Assembly: GCA_902792895.1 (NCBI GenBank) | Contig: CADBBK010000020.1 | Location: forward strand, 1-46,861 | Direction of reading: 5' to 3' | DNA length: 46,861 nt | DNA from: an uncultured Bacteroidales bacterium | Lineage (GTDB): Bacteria > Bacteroidota > Bacteroidia > Bacteroidales > Muribaculaceae | Shown: positions 15,399 through 23,219 of the stretch, one piece after another | Numbering within the stretch: position 1 is the first letter of the stretch | Layout: every line of letters starts with the position of its first letter | Notes under the pieces: model-generated | What the model was told of the DNA's origin: nothing | The model's input: only the letters and a program-made list of their open reading frames with translations | The model's database searches: none | Made by a program: the position numbers and the translations under genes

Positions 15399-17156
15399 TT
15401 ACAGGAGCACGAGAGGCATCTCGAACGAGAACTCGTCGAAGAGGAATTCGGCGAGTTGGTTGATGGTCAGCACGGTCTTGATGCTGGTGCAGCGGGCCAC
15501 ACGTTGCACGGCGCCGCCCTCGATGGCATAGCAGCCGTTGTTCTCGCTGATGTGTTCATCGCCCGTGACACGCAGCATCAGCGAGCGGTCGGGATGGGCC
15601 GCGGCGTAGAGCCTCAGGGCCTCCAGGGCGTTGACCACGCGCACCATGCCCCGGTAATGGGGCTTGACGAGGTAATAGGACTTATCGAAGCGGCTATAGA
15701 CCTGCAACGCTGCCCAAGTGCGCTCATCGTGCAGCAGTACACATGGGCGCGAATGCTGCCACCGGTCATAGGCCTCAAAGCCGTTTTCCACCACATTTTC
15801 GTCTTGCTGTGGAGCCGTGCCCACCTGGGCATAGCCCAGTTTCTCGTACATCTCCTGCAAACCGGGCTGCTCAATCAGCAAGGAGGAAAATACCTTGCCC
15901 TGGCACAGGAGCCCGCGGTGCATATACTTGAACAGGCGTGAAACCATGCCCTGGCCACGGAATTGGGGCAGGGTTCCCACGGCATAGAGATAGACAGCAT
16001 CGGCGTGCTGGCCATGGTAGTTCTCGGAGTAGGGAAGCGCCTGAGCCGCCGACACGACCTGCCCATCCTCGACGCGGCAATAGTTACCGCTGGGGGTGTA
16101 CATGTGCGAGAAAAAGATGTCCAATGCCTTATCGCTGTCGTTGAAGACCGTCTGCATCAACAGGTGCACGCCTTCACGCCTGAACTGCTCTCGAGTTGCC
16201 GACAGTTCGGGATAGGAGATGGCGCGGTCTTTCTGGATCTGATAGGCGGGATGGTAGGACGACTTGGCGCGTCGCAGTCCAGGTAAGCCCAAGTCTTCTT
16301 CCAGGTTGATATAGGTGTATTGCTCGGGAATCTGCTGCATGAACTCATGGCGCACGACGGTGTAAACGCCCTTGTAGGCAATGTCACCCTTCTCGACGCA
16401 CAGGTCAAACGTGTTGCCGTTGATAGGGACGCCATAGGTGAACGCCACCATTTTGCCATCGACAAACATTGCACCGCCGATGGCCCCGAATCGTTCCCAA
16501 TTGTTGAACACCTGGCCAATGGATTCCCTTTCCATTACCTTGCTGTCGGCGCCCTGGAGATGGCCGATGGCCTCGGCATTGTCGCTCCATTGCTGCAGCA
16601 GTTGCAGGCACTCGGGGAAGAGGCCGGGCTCCAGCGGGCGGTACTCGTGATTAGGATAAAATCGGGGAAATTGATATAGATGTTGGCGCTTGGGGCGCAT
16701 CTCCTTGCCCTCGAGAGCGATGATTTTCTCGCGCAGGCAGATGTAGTCATAGCGCTCGGGCATCGGCCCGGAGAACTCAAATTCACCTGGGAACACGCGT
16801 TGCAGAAAGTCGATTCCCTGCTGGTTGATGTTGGTGATGCTGAAAGGCTGGTGATGGGCAAAACATTCATCGCGCAGGGTGCGGACAACGCATTCCAGGC
16901 AACCGTCGCCCGACTCGGATAGGCGCGGGTACTCAACCCCCTCGGGCGCTGGCGGTAGCGGCATGGTGTGGGTGTACTGTCCGTCATAGATGAACCGCAG
17001 CACAAGATACCCCTTGACGATGGCATATTCCAGCCCGAAGCGGTTCCACGTGAGCAGGTTCACGCTGCTCCATTCGCAGCCCTGGACATCTTCCCACCGC
17101 AGATATGGGCGGAAGATGTCCAGGTCCTTAAAGTCTATTCCCTTATATTCAATCAT
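15399..17156 (-). CDS. DUF2156 - GNAT acetyltransferase fusion
   Basis: A 585-residue cytoplasmic protein made of two acyltransferase-like halves. Residues 1-295 match DUF2156 (the fold of phosphatidylglycerol lysyltransferase C-termini), starting MIEYKGIDFKDLDIFRPYL and including VAFTYGVPINGNTFDLCVEK. Residues about 310-585 resemble an Eis-like GNAT protein, with the acetyl-CoA loop QFRGQGMVSRL and a C-terminal sterol-carrier-like part. Neither substrate can be predicted. The gene starts 18 bases after the metallophosphoesterase stop and is probably cotranscribed with it. It converges on the C26 gene with a 21-bp gap. Confidence 0.85.
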   Translation of the reverse strand: MIEYKGIDFKDLDIFRPYLRWEDVQGCEWSSVNLLTWNRFGLEYAIVKGYLVLRFIYDGQYTHTMPLPPAPEGVEYPRLSESGDGCLECVVRTLRDECFAHHQPFSITNINQQGIDFLQRVFPGEFEFSGPMPERYDYICLREKIIALEGKEMRPKRQHLYQFPRFYPNHEYRPLEPGLFPECLQLLQQWSDNAEAIGHLQGADSKVMERESIGQVFNNWERFGAIGGAMFVDGKMVAFTYGVPINGNTFDLCVEKGDIAYKGVYTVVRHEFMQQIPEQYTYINLEEDLGLPGLRRAKSSYHPAYQIQKDRAISYPELSATREQFRREGVHLLMQTVFNDSDKALDIFFSHMYTPSGNYCRVEDGQVVSAAQALPYSENYHGQHADAVYLYAVGTLPQFRGQGMVSRLFKYMHRGLLCQGKVFSSLLIEQPGLQEMYEKLGYAQVGTAPQQDENVVENGFEAYDRWQHSRPCVLLHDERTWAALQVYSRFDKSYYLVKPHYRGMVRVVNALEALRLYAAAHPDRSLMLRVTGDEHISENNGCYAIEGGAVQRVARCTSIKTVLTINQLAEFLFDEFSFEMPLVLL

Positions 17157-17174
17157 CAGGTGCCGTACAGGCTC

Positions 17175-18254
17175 TTACTTGGTTGTGACGTAGTATCCCA
17201 ATTCCTCAAGTTCTTTTTTGCTGCGTTCCTTGCAGTAGAGGCCTACGCGTTCTACCTTGGGTTCGCGGTCATCTTTGTAAACGGTAACTCTCACGATCAG
17301 GTCATCGCCACCGTTGGGATGATCCTTGAAGTTCATTGACGGCATAGTGATGTGCCGCACGCCGTTAAACATGCGGTCATCCCAGGCATGGACATGTCCC
17401 CAGAAGGCGATGGACGTGCCCCACTCCGAGAGTTTGTTGAGCAGATAGTACAACTCCTCGCGGCAATAGGTCGAAGCAAACTCGTTCATCGACGGGCGGA
17501 AGATGTTGGTGTGAGTGAACGTGAAGGTGTTGCGAATCGGTTTGTCGTCATTCAGTAAGGCGTTATTATCGATTTCATCTGTCTGGAAATCTCCTAATGT
17601 GCCATTGGCAGAGTCCAGGAAGATGAACCGGTCATATTTGTCACCCACTTGGACAGTGAACTCATAGAATGATGTCTTGAATTGGTCGCAGAACAAGGAC
17701 CATCCGTTGTGGGTGATATCATGGTTGCCCACGACAGGGTAAAATGGCAACTCCCAATCATACCATGCTCTAGCAAAATTCCTTGTATCGCGTTTTATCC
17801 TTTTATCATAAAACATTCCATCTTCAGCTTTGTGGTATTCATCAATGAGAGGTTCAAGGTATTTATTTCTCCATAATCTGGTCGCATTATATAATGCTGC
17901 TTTGGTGTTGTAATAGTACTCTGGCTTAGTATCGGCAAGGTCGCCCAGGTGGCAATAGAACAGATCACCGTTTTCGAGGCCGATTTCTGCCATCTCGGCC
18001 AATCGGCCGGGGTCGAAGGTGATGTGGCTGTCGCTGCCCACAAGAAAAGAATACTCCTCGATGCTGTCCACAAGAAACCAGTCCAGATTATCACCATGGT
18101 AAGTGTAGTAAATCAACGACTGCTTTACACGGTCGTCTACACTGGTGTTAGCCATGAGTACGCCCTGGGGACTCACTTTCTCACAAGAACTGAATAATCC
18201 ACTTGCTGCCAGCAGAGCGGTTGCCATAAGGCTATATAATATTGACTTTTTCAT
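17175..18254 (-). CDS. Lipoprotein calcineurin-like metallophosphoesterase
   Basis: A 359-residue protein from the start MKKSILYS; a longer start four codons upstream would overlap the preceding gene. A lipoprotein signal ends at LFSSC. Metal-site motifs appear in order: HLGDLAD, VVGNHD, FTHTN and WGHVHAWD. The first motif, usually DxH, is probably DSH in VGSDSHITF. The family hydrolyses phosphomonoesters or diesters; the substrate is unknown. Its ATG follows the stop of the outer-membrane protein gene by two bases, so the two are translationally close. The GNAT fusion follows in the same operon. Confidence 0.9.
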   Translation of the reverse strand: MKKSILYSLMATALLAASGLFSSCEKVSPQGVLMANTSVDDRVKQSLIYYTYHGDNLDWFLVDSIEEYSFLVGSDSHITFDPGRLAEMAEIGLENGDLFYCHLGDLADTKPEYYYNTKAALYNATRLWRNKYLEPLIDEYHKAEDGMFYDKRIKRDTRNFARAWYDWELPFYPVVGNHDITHNGWSLFCDQFKTSFYEFTVQVGDKYDRFIFLDSANGTLGDFQTDEIDNNALLNDDKPIRNTFTFTHTNIFRPSMNEFASTYCREELYYLLNKLSEWGTSIAFWGHVHAWDDRMFNGVRHITMPSMNFKDHPNGGDDLIVRVTVYKDDREPKVERVGLYCKERSKKELEELGYYVTTK

Positions 18255-18256
18255 TG

Positions 18257-18976
18257 TTATTTCCATCGATAAATTAAACCAACTTTGCCTGTAGTCTCAT
18301 ATTTGCTGGCCAACTGGCTCATTGAGCCGGAAGGACGGATGTTAAACTCGCCGAACATCTTCCATTGGGCACTGAACTTGTAGTAGAAGTCCAGGCCCCA
18401 GTTGATGTTCCAGTTCTCGTAGTAGAAATCATCATAGTTGCGGAACAGTAAGCCCACATTCCAGTTGTTGGTGCGGGGACGCAGTGTAGCATGAGCGCCA
18501 AAGGTGAGTGTCGGAAGTTCGGTGTAGCCGCTCTCGCCGATGGTGTAGTTGATGAGTGTTTCGCCCAGGGTGATATCCCAATAGCCGCGCTCAAAACGCA
18601 CCGAGATATTGCCGTCAATCTCGTTGGTCTTGTACTTGAAATAGCGGTTATACAACATCTCGGCGCTGGCAAAGATGTGAAACGCCTTGACCTTAATGTG
18701 ATACTCTCCCTTGGCCTTGATGCCATACAACTCCTTGGTGTACTGCAGGTTGGCACCTCCATCCACGCTCCAGTGGTCATTGAAATAATGCTTGTAGTGC
18801 ACGGTGTTGCCGATGCAGGGACCCGTGATGATGTTCTTGCCCGTGGTCAACGACAGTGACACCTCGTTGTGATGCTCACCATCGAAGGTGCGCTCGCCGT
18901 TGTAGTACTGCGCCGATGCGCTGCACATGGCCAGGCAGGCTAAGATACAAATAATAAATCGTAGTCTTGAAATCAT
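18257..18976 (-). CDS. Outer-membrane beta-barrel-like protein
   Basis: A 239-residue protein with a signal peptide (1-22, ending CSASAQ). The rest alternates polar and aromatic residues in beta-strand fashion (SVDGGANLQYT, GYWDITLGETLINYT, WNVGLLFRNYDDFYY, WGLDFYYKF) and ends KVGLIYRWK, the aromatic-rich C-terminus expected of a small outer-membrane barrel. No family was recognised with certainty. It heads the operon with the metallophosphoesterase and the GNAT fusion. Confidence 0.82.
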   Translation of the reverse strand: MISRLRFIICILACLAMCSASAQYYNGERTFDGEHHNEVSLSLTTGKNIITGPCIGNTVHYKHYFNDHWSVDGGANLQYTKELYGIKAKGEYHIKVKAFHIFASAEMLYNRYFKYKTNEIDGNISVRFERGYWDITLGETLINYTIGESGYTELPTLTFGAHATLRPRTNNWNVGLLFRNYDDFYYENWNINWGLDFYYKFSAQWKMFGEFNIRPSGSMSQLASKYETTGKVGLIYRWK

Positions 18977-19010
18977 ATCAGAAAAGTAGTTGTTGAAGGC
19001 AAATGAATGT

Positions 19011-19019
19011 GCAAAGGTA
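19011..19019 (-). promoter_or_regulatory. -7 box of the outer-membrane protein operon
   Basis: TACCTTTGC on the minus strand (exact consensus), 35 bases before the start codon at 18976. No -33 match was found. Confidence 0.45.
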
Positions 19020-19029
19020 ATGGTTTTTT

Positions 19030-19081
19030 CAAAAAAAAGGCCCGCATATCTTGCAAAAATGCAGATATGCAGACCTTTTTA
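19030..19081 (-). terminator. Terminator of the AAA ATPase gene
   Basis: AGATATGC with AGACCTTTTT (19063-19080) pairs with AAAAAAGG and GCATATCT (19032-19051). On the minus strand the stem is followed by a long T run. The A/T-symmetric flanks would allow function in both directions. Confidence 0.7.
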
Positions 19082-19117
19082 ACCCGTTGACGTGGCACCT
19101 TATCGGCGCTGTGGTTG

Positions 19118-20797
19118 TTATTTGAATCCCATCGGTTGACGGCTTGTCGCCTTATCCAGCGACTCGTGGCGGCAGTAGTCCATCAGGATGGCCAGGTGGT
19201 CGATGCGGTCGCCGTGCAGGATGCGGTTGATGGTGTCCTTGCGGGCCACGTTCTCGATTTGTCCGCCGCTCAGCTCAAAGGCCCTGGCCAGCGCCATGGC
19301 GTCGCTGTCGCTCAAGCCGGACACCATCTCCTGCCAGATGCTGCAGCGCACCGCAGCGTCGGGTTTCTCAAACTTCACCTTGTACAGGAAGCGACGGTCG
19401 AAGGCGCTGTCCAGGTTGCCCTGCAGGTTGGTGGTGGCAATCATGATGCCCTGCAGGTTCTCCATCTCCTGGAGAATGATGTTCTGGATGGTGTTCTCCA
19501 TCTTGTCCACGGCATTCTCGGCACCGTTCTTGCGCACGCCGAAGATGGCATCGGCCTCGTTGAACAGCAGGATGGGTGTCAGCACGCTGCGGTTGGCGAG
19601 CATGCGGTAGCGGTCGAACAGCGCCTTGATGTTCTTCTCGCTGTCGCCCACCCACTTGCTCTTGATTTGCGGCACATCGACCATCATGATGCTGCGCCCT
19701 GTGGCGCGTGCCAACTGGTAAGCAGTCTCGGTCTTGCCCGTGCCCGGCCCGCCGTAGAACAGGCAGGCAAATCCCGTGCGGAATCCGTTGGCGGCGAGGC
19801 GGCGCTGGATGTCCTTGAAGTGCCTGGTGTCCAGGAAGGTGCCCAGTTCGTCGATCTGCTTTTGCATCGACTTGGGGTAGAACATCGTCTTGGGCTTGAT
19901 GTTCTCGGCCTCCATCAGGCCGCTGAACCTCATGGTGGATTCGTTGGTGTCGAGTTCGCCCAGCAGTTCACGCTTGGCCTTGTCGGTGAGGGTGAACATC
20001 GACGTGTCGGCGGTGCCGTCGTTGCACACGTGCTCAAGCCAGCCCTGTTGCATCAGCAGGTGGGTGCCCTGTGACAACTCGTTGATGGCGCGCCTGAAGT
20101 GGCTGCGGTGATCGAACAGATCACTGATTTGGCGGGGAATAATCTGTGCGTCGTCGGCATTTATCAGCCTGTGGCAGAAGAAAGACAGCATCAGCATGTC
20201 CTTGTTGTCGAGTTTCAGGTCCAGCATCTGCTTGGCAAAGGCGACGGTGTCGCGGTTGTCCTCGTAGAGTTTGACGAGGTCCTCGGCCACCTCGACAGGC
20301 GAGATATCATCCTCTTCCAGCAAGTCGAACCAGACATCCAACACCTCAAACAGCCCGATGCAGTCATCAACGAGCAGGGTCTTCCTGATGATGGCCTTGT
20401 TCTCGCGCAGCCCGCTCAACACGGTGTCGGTCACGCCGAAGGCCGTCTTGCTCTTGTCGCAGTAGCGCATGATTCTCATCTTCACCATCTCGTTGATGTC
20501 GGGGCCGAACGATAACGCCTTGACGTTGCTCATCTCCAGGAAATGGGGCAACTCGTAGTGGTTAACGTGGTTGGGACCGCACTCGAGGGTGATGCAGAAC
20601 AGGATGGCCTGTTGGGGGGTGATGCCGTAGCTCTTGGCGATGAGCTGGATTTCCTTTTTGCATCGACTCATGAACTCGGTGCACATGCTTGAGTTGCGCG
20701 CCTGCTCCACAATGGTTTCTACGGCTTGTAACAGGGTGAGTTTACTCTTGCCGCTTGCGGCAGTTGTTTTTCGGGTAGTTTTGCTCTCTTTTTCCAT
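19118..20797 (-). CDS. AAA-family ATPase, SpoVK/CDC48-like
   Basis: A 559-residue cytoplasmic protein. A helical N-terminal region of about 300 residues, including a winged-helix-like segment near 190-280, precedes one AAA module (about 310-540). Walker A is GGPGTGKT (349-356). Walker B reads ILLFNEAD (409-416), with Asn413 where most AAA proteins have Asp; Glu414 is kept. Sensor 1 is Asn457 in ATTN, and Arg468/Arg469 are candidate arginine fingers. Related single-AAA proteins with LLFNEAD occur in Bacteroidetes, so this may be a family trait. The remodelling substrate is unknown. It seems monocistronic. The gap upstream holds two repeat copies and no clear -7 box. Confidence 0.9.
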   Translation of the reverse strand: MEKESKTTRKTTAASGKSKLTLLQAVETIVEQARNSSMCTEFMSRCKKEIQLIAKSYGITPQQAILFCITLECGPNHVNHYELPHFLEMSNVKALSFGPDINEMVKMRIMRYCDKSKTAFGVTDTVLSGLRENKAIIRKTLLVDDCIGLFEVLDVWFDLLEEDDISPVEVAEDLVKLYEDNRDTVAFAKQMLDLKLDNKDMLMLSFFCHRLINADDAQIIPRQISDLFDHRSHFRRAINELSQGTHLLMQQGWLEHVCNDGTADTSMFTLTDKAKRELLGELDTNESTMRFSGLMEAENIKPKTMFYPKSMQKQIDELGTFLDTRHFKDIQRRLAANGFRTGFACLFYGGPGTGKTETAYQLARATGRSIMMVDVPQIKSKWVGDSEKNIKALFDRYRMLANRSVLTPILLFNEADAIFGVRKNGAENAVDKMENTIQNIILQEMENLQGIMIATTNLQGNLDSAFDRRFLYKVKFEKPDAAVRCSIWQEMVSGLSDSDAMALARAFELSGGQIENVARKDTINRILHGDRIDHLAILMDYCRHESLDKATSRQPMGFK

Positions 20798-20835
20798 ATG
20801 ATAATCAGTTTTTGTTGAAATAATCGGTGTTTTTT

Positions 20836-20967
20836 AACCTCGCTTACGCTCGGTGGAGAAAGGATAATGTTTAATGTTTAATGAATTTTGCCGATGTAAG
20901 GCCTTGTGGGCGTATGCCTCATTAAACATTCTCCATTCTGCATTATGCACGGCTGAAAGCCGTTTTT
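20836..20967. repeat. 132-bp repeat family, copy B1
   Basis: The unit begins AACCTCGCTTACGCTCGGTG. It continues with an AATGTTT heptad run, an insert ending GTATGCCTC, then ATTAAACATTCTCCATTC, and closes with ACGGCTGAAAGCCGT and five T, a small terminator-like hairpin. The next copy follows directly; start-to-start distance is 132 bp. Confidence 0.85.
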
Positions 20968-21081
20968 AAACCTCGCTTACGCTCGGTGCACAATGTTTAA
21001 AGTTTAATGTTTAATGAGGCATCCGCGCTCCTCTTTAAACATTCTCCATTCTGCATTATGCACGGCTGAAAGCCGTTTTTT
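20968..21081. repeat. 132-bp repeat family, shortened copy B2
   Basis: It has the same left end and the same ACGGCTGAAAGCCGT hairpin as B1, but lacks about 25 internal bases and instead carries the AAAGTTT/GAGGCATCCGC core seen at 12351-12373. The closing hairpin plus seven T (21062-21082) could terminate plus-strand transcription. Confidence 0.8.
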
Positions 21082-21097
21082 TATGTTGTTTTAGACA

Positions 21098-21198
21098 CGA
21101 CCATCGAGGTCGCGTCCCGCCTGGGAGGAGTGGGGGCGGGACGCGGCCCATGCGATGGGAAGGCAGTCCGCGAGCGGTCGCCTGCAGGTCGCCGCTCG
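21098..21198. other. Three strong hairpins downstream of the small gene at 21214
   Basis: CGACC/GGTCG near 21098-21112, CGCGTCCCGCC (21111-21121) with GGCGGGACGCG (21135-21145), and CGAGCGG (21171-21177) with CCGCTCG (21192-21198) around a CCTGCAGG core. They are GC-rich and lack an immediate T run. They may be the structured 3' end of the small-gene transcript or an independent structured RNA. Confidence 0.5.
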
Positions 21199-21213
21199 GG
21201 TAGGGAGGTTGGC

Positions 21214-21420
21214 TTAGGCGGCGATGGAACCTCCAGACGAGGGAGCAAGGTGGAAGTGCTTGAGGAGCTTACGGAGCAGCTCATCGGTCTGCTCACGGGT
21301 GAGGTTGAAGAAGCTGATGGTCAGGGCTTCGAGGTCACCCATACACTCGATGTTCTTGTTGTACAAGTAGTTGTGGACGCGGTTGTAGGTCTTCAGAGAA
21401 GAAGTCTTGATAGTTGTCAT
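21214..21420 (-). CDS. Small protein of unknown family (copy A of a paralogous pair)
   Basis: A 68-residue protein with no recognised domain. It aligns without gaps, offset by one residue, to the 69-residue product at 21639-21848. Shared positions include Y18, KN (22-23), ECM (25-27), FN (38-39), R42, Q44, D46, L48, K54 and FHL (56-58). The hydropathy pattern suggests beta-alpha-beta-beta-alpha, a compact cytoplasmic fold. The conserved Cys26 and His57 might bind a ligand or metal, but this is a guess. It is flanked by hairpins on both sides and has no -7 box match. Paralogy supports that it is a real gene. Confidence 0.7.
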   Translation of the reverse strand: MTTIKTSSLKTYNRVHNYLYNKNIECMGDLEALTISFFNLTREQTDELLRKLLKHFHLAPSSGGSIAA

Positions 21421-21476
21421 AGTTGTTGCTGATTAGAAAAAGTTGAAAAGTTTCAAGTCTTAGTCAGTCCATCTGG

Positions 21477-21500
21477 CCTCACCCCGCAGCGGGGGTGAGG
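21477..21500. terminator. Perfect GC-rich hairpin between the two small genes
   Basis: CCTCACCCC (21477-21485) pairs exactly with GGGGTGAGG (21492-21500) around a six-base loop. There is no T run on either side, so it may be an attenuator, processing site or RNA stabiliser rather than a plain terminator. It lies in the 218-bp spacer separating the paralogous genes. Confidence 0.5.
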
Positions 21501-21638
21501 CATTTGGTTTGGGGAAGAGCCTCGGGAGGCAGCCGAGGCGGGAACCGGTCAAGTAGTACTTTTTAAAAAGTCGTTTTCCTAGGGACACCCCACGTGTGCT
21601 TGTGGGTGGAGTGGAGAGAGGGTGTGGAGAGAGGGATG

Positions 21639-21848
21639 TCAGGCAGCAGCGGTGTGGCTGGAGGGGCGCTTGAGGTGGAATCGCTTGACGAACGCGTGGA
21701 TGAGGTAATCGGCTTGGGAGCGGTCAATGTTGAAGATTGATAGTTCCGTTTCATTGTTGCAGATCATGCATTCAACGTTCTTGGCAGAGAAGTACTTGCG
21801 AGCGCGTTGCGTGAACAAAGCATTGGGGCAGGTAATGGTGATTTGCAT
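21639..21848 (-). CDS. Small protein of unknown family (copy B of a paralogous pair)
   Basis: A 69-residue protein, homologous along its length to the product of 21214-21420 (about 35% identity by eye over 55 positions). Conserved features are Y19, KN (23-24), ECM (26-28), SIFN (37-40), R43, Q45, D47, K55 and FHL (57-59). It has additional Cys7 and Cys30. Both tails are Ser/Ala-rich (PSSHTAAA here). No signal peptide or membrane segment is present. It may be cotranscribed with copy A, although 218 bp with a hairpin separates them. Confidence 0.7.
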   Translation of the reverse strand: MQITITCPNALFTQRARKYFSAKNVECMICNNETELSIFNIDRSQADYLIHAFVKRFHLKRPSSHTAAA

Positions 21849-22251
21849 AGGCTGTTACTGTTTTTGTGGTTAATGATTCGCTAATAATATGTTCCAAACG
21901 GGAAAAATCTTCAATGAAGAAGGGACCTTTAACATTGTTTTAACAATTGAAGGCCCGAAGGACGTTGCGCTTATTCCACATCGTGGCACAAGCGGACAAC
22001 GGTTGAGCAGATATTTTGTTCTTCTTATCATATTTCCACAGGTTAATGGCTTACTGTTCATACTATTAACGATGGTGACGACAAACTTGAACCCGCATCC
22101 ACCGGGCACAAGCCGAACCATGAAAACAATAAAAAATCAGTTTCAACGACCGTATTTTTAACTGCAATAATTGTGCCAAAGCGGTCTTGGCGGCCGAATA
22201 TTGAAAGAAAAAATGTACCTTTGCATTCCAATCAGTTTTTAAAACGAACGA
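21849..22251. other. 403-bp intergenic stretch of unknown content
   Basis: This lies between the divergent small gene and the rhodanese gene. Frames of 83-90 codons exist on both strands (21870-22121 -, 21889-22161 +), but neither shows domain-like sequence or a nearby promoter. Apart from the rhodanese -7 box at 22216, no tRNA or known small-RNA landmark was recognised. Confidence 0.5.
22216..22224 (+). promoter_or_regulatory. -7 box upstream of the rhodanese gene
   Basis: TACCTTTGC matches TAnnTTTGY exactly, 27 bases before the ATG at 22252. The only TTG-containing candidate for -33 lies about 26 bases upstream, slightly too far. Confidence 0.5.
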
Positions 22252-22686
22252 ATGAAATCTATGATCACATTGTTGATAATTCTCCTAGTGGGCATGGCTG
22301 TCGTGGCATGTGCCAGAATGTACCACAACCCCAAAGCCGGCCAATTAGACAAGACGGCTGTGGCGGTTACCTATGCCACCGTCGGTGTTGATGAATTCCA
22401 GACCGCGATAGCCGCCGAGGGCATGCAGCTGCTCGACGTGCGCACCCTTGAGGAGTTTGAGGAGGGTCACATTGCCGGTGCCGTGCTCGTTGACGTGAAC
22501 GAGAGCGACTTTGTCGATAAGGCAGTGGCCGTGCTCGACAAGGAGCGCCCCGTAGCGGTGTACTGCCGCAGTGGGCGCCGCAGTGCCCGTGCCGCCACGC
22601 TGCTCGACATGCAGGGCTATGTAGTGACTAACCTCGACGGCGGCGTGATTGCGTGGCAGGCCGAGGGAAAAACCTTGGTGAAATGA
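22252..22686 (+). CDS. Rhodanese-like protein, membrane-attached
   Basis: A 144-residue protein with a single rhodanese domain (about 45-142). The active-site loop is YCRSGRRS with Cys105 as the persulfide-carrying residue. The N-terminus is hydrophobic and ends VVAC, so it is either a lipoprotein or a membrane anchor, placing the domain outside the cytoplasm. Rhodaneses move sulfane sulfur; the acceptor is unknown. The stop overlaps the ATG of the Nudix gene (ATGA), so the two are translated together. Confidence 0.92.
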   Translation: MKSMITLLIILLVGMAVVACARMYHNPKAGQLDKTAVAVTYATVGVDEFQTAIAAEGMQLLDVRTLEEFEEGHIAGAVLVDVNESDFVDKAVAVLDKERPVAVYCRSGRRSARAATLLDMQGYVVTNLDGGVIAWQAEGKTLVK

Positions 22687-23087
22687 CGCAGCGCCGACAT
22701 CATCATGTGGTGGCCGCTGTCATCGAGGTTGATGGGCGTGTGCTGTGCATGCAGCGCGGCGTGACGCGCTACAGCTACACCAGCCACCTGTGGGAATTCC
22801 CCGGGGGCAAGGTGGAACTGGGCGAGACGCCCCAGCAGGCCCTGCACCGCGAACTGATGGAAGAGATGGAACTGGATGTCGAGGTACATGAGCTTCTGGC
22901 CACCGTCACCCACGACTACCCTGACTTTACCATCACCCTGGAAGCCTATCGCTGCACTGCTGCCACGCGCGAGTTTGTCATGCGTGAGCACGCTGCGAGC
23001 CGCTGGCTTGCGTGGGACGAGTTGGACAGCCTGCCGTGGTGCGCCGCCGACGAGCGCCTTGTCGCCCTGTTCCCGCATCGTCCTTGA
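22683..23087 (+). CDS. Nudix hydrolase, MutT-like (8-oxo-dGTP diphosphatase type)
   Basis: A 134-residue cytoplasmic enzyme. The Nudix box runs from Gly42 to Leu64 (GKVELGE, then RELMEEMEL): Glu48, Arg56, Glu57, Glu60 and Glu61 are in place, but the usual Gly near the end is Glu63. SHLWEFPGGK and ASRWLAWDELDSLPW match MutT-type proteins that hydrolyse oxidised purine nucleotides. The start at 22683 overlaps the rhodanese stop; a start ten codons earlier would lie inside rhodanese. Substrate assignment is by similarity only. Confidence 0.9.
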   Translation: MTQRRHHHVVAAVIEVDGRVLCMQRGVTRYSYTSHLWEFPGGKVELGETPQQALHRELMEEMELDVEVHELLATVTHDYPDFTITLEAYRCTAATREFVMREHAASRWLAWDELDSLPWCAADERLVALFPHRP

Positions 23088-23129
23088 CCGGCCGCAAGGG
23101 GTTGAGGGTGACATTTGTTGTGGCGATGA

Positions 23130-23161
23130 CTTGGAGAATGGGATTTTATTGCTATCTTTGC
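23130..23161 (+). promoter_or_regulatory. Promoter of the GYF_2/CD225 gene
   Basis: CTTG at 23130-23133 and TATCTTTGC at 23153-23161 are 19 bases apart. The leader from about 23168 to 23219 is almost entirely the heptad array. Confidence 0.5.
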
Positions 23162-23170
23162 GACAGAAGT

Positions 23171-23212
23171 TAACATCTAATAGCTGAAGCCTGACAGCTG
23201 AGGCCTAAAACT
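23171..23212 (+). repeat. Heptanucleotide-period array in a 5' leader
   Basis: Six consecutive 7-base units TAACATC, TAATAGC, TGAAGCC, TGACAGC, TGAGGCC, TAAAACT share T at position 1 and A at 3 in every unit, with the loose pattern TRAnRCY. The array ends seven bases before the ATG at 23220, so it would be transcribed. Confidence 0.6.
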
Positions 23213-23219
23213 AAGTAAT

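Noticed and set aside
21870-22161. Genes of 83-90 codons on both strands of the gap
   Set aside because: They overlap each other, show no domain-like sequence, and neither has a promoter box at a sensible distance.
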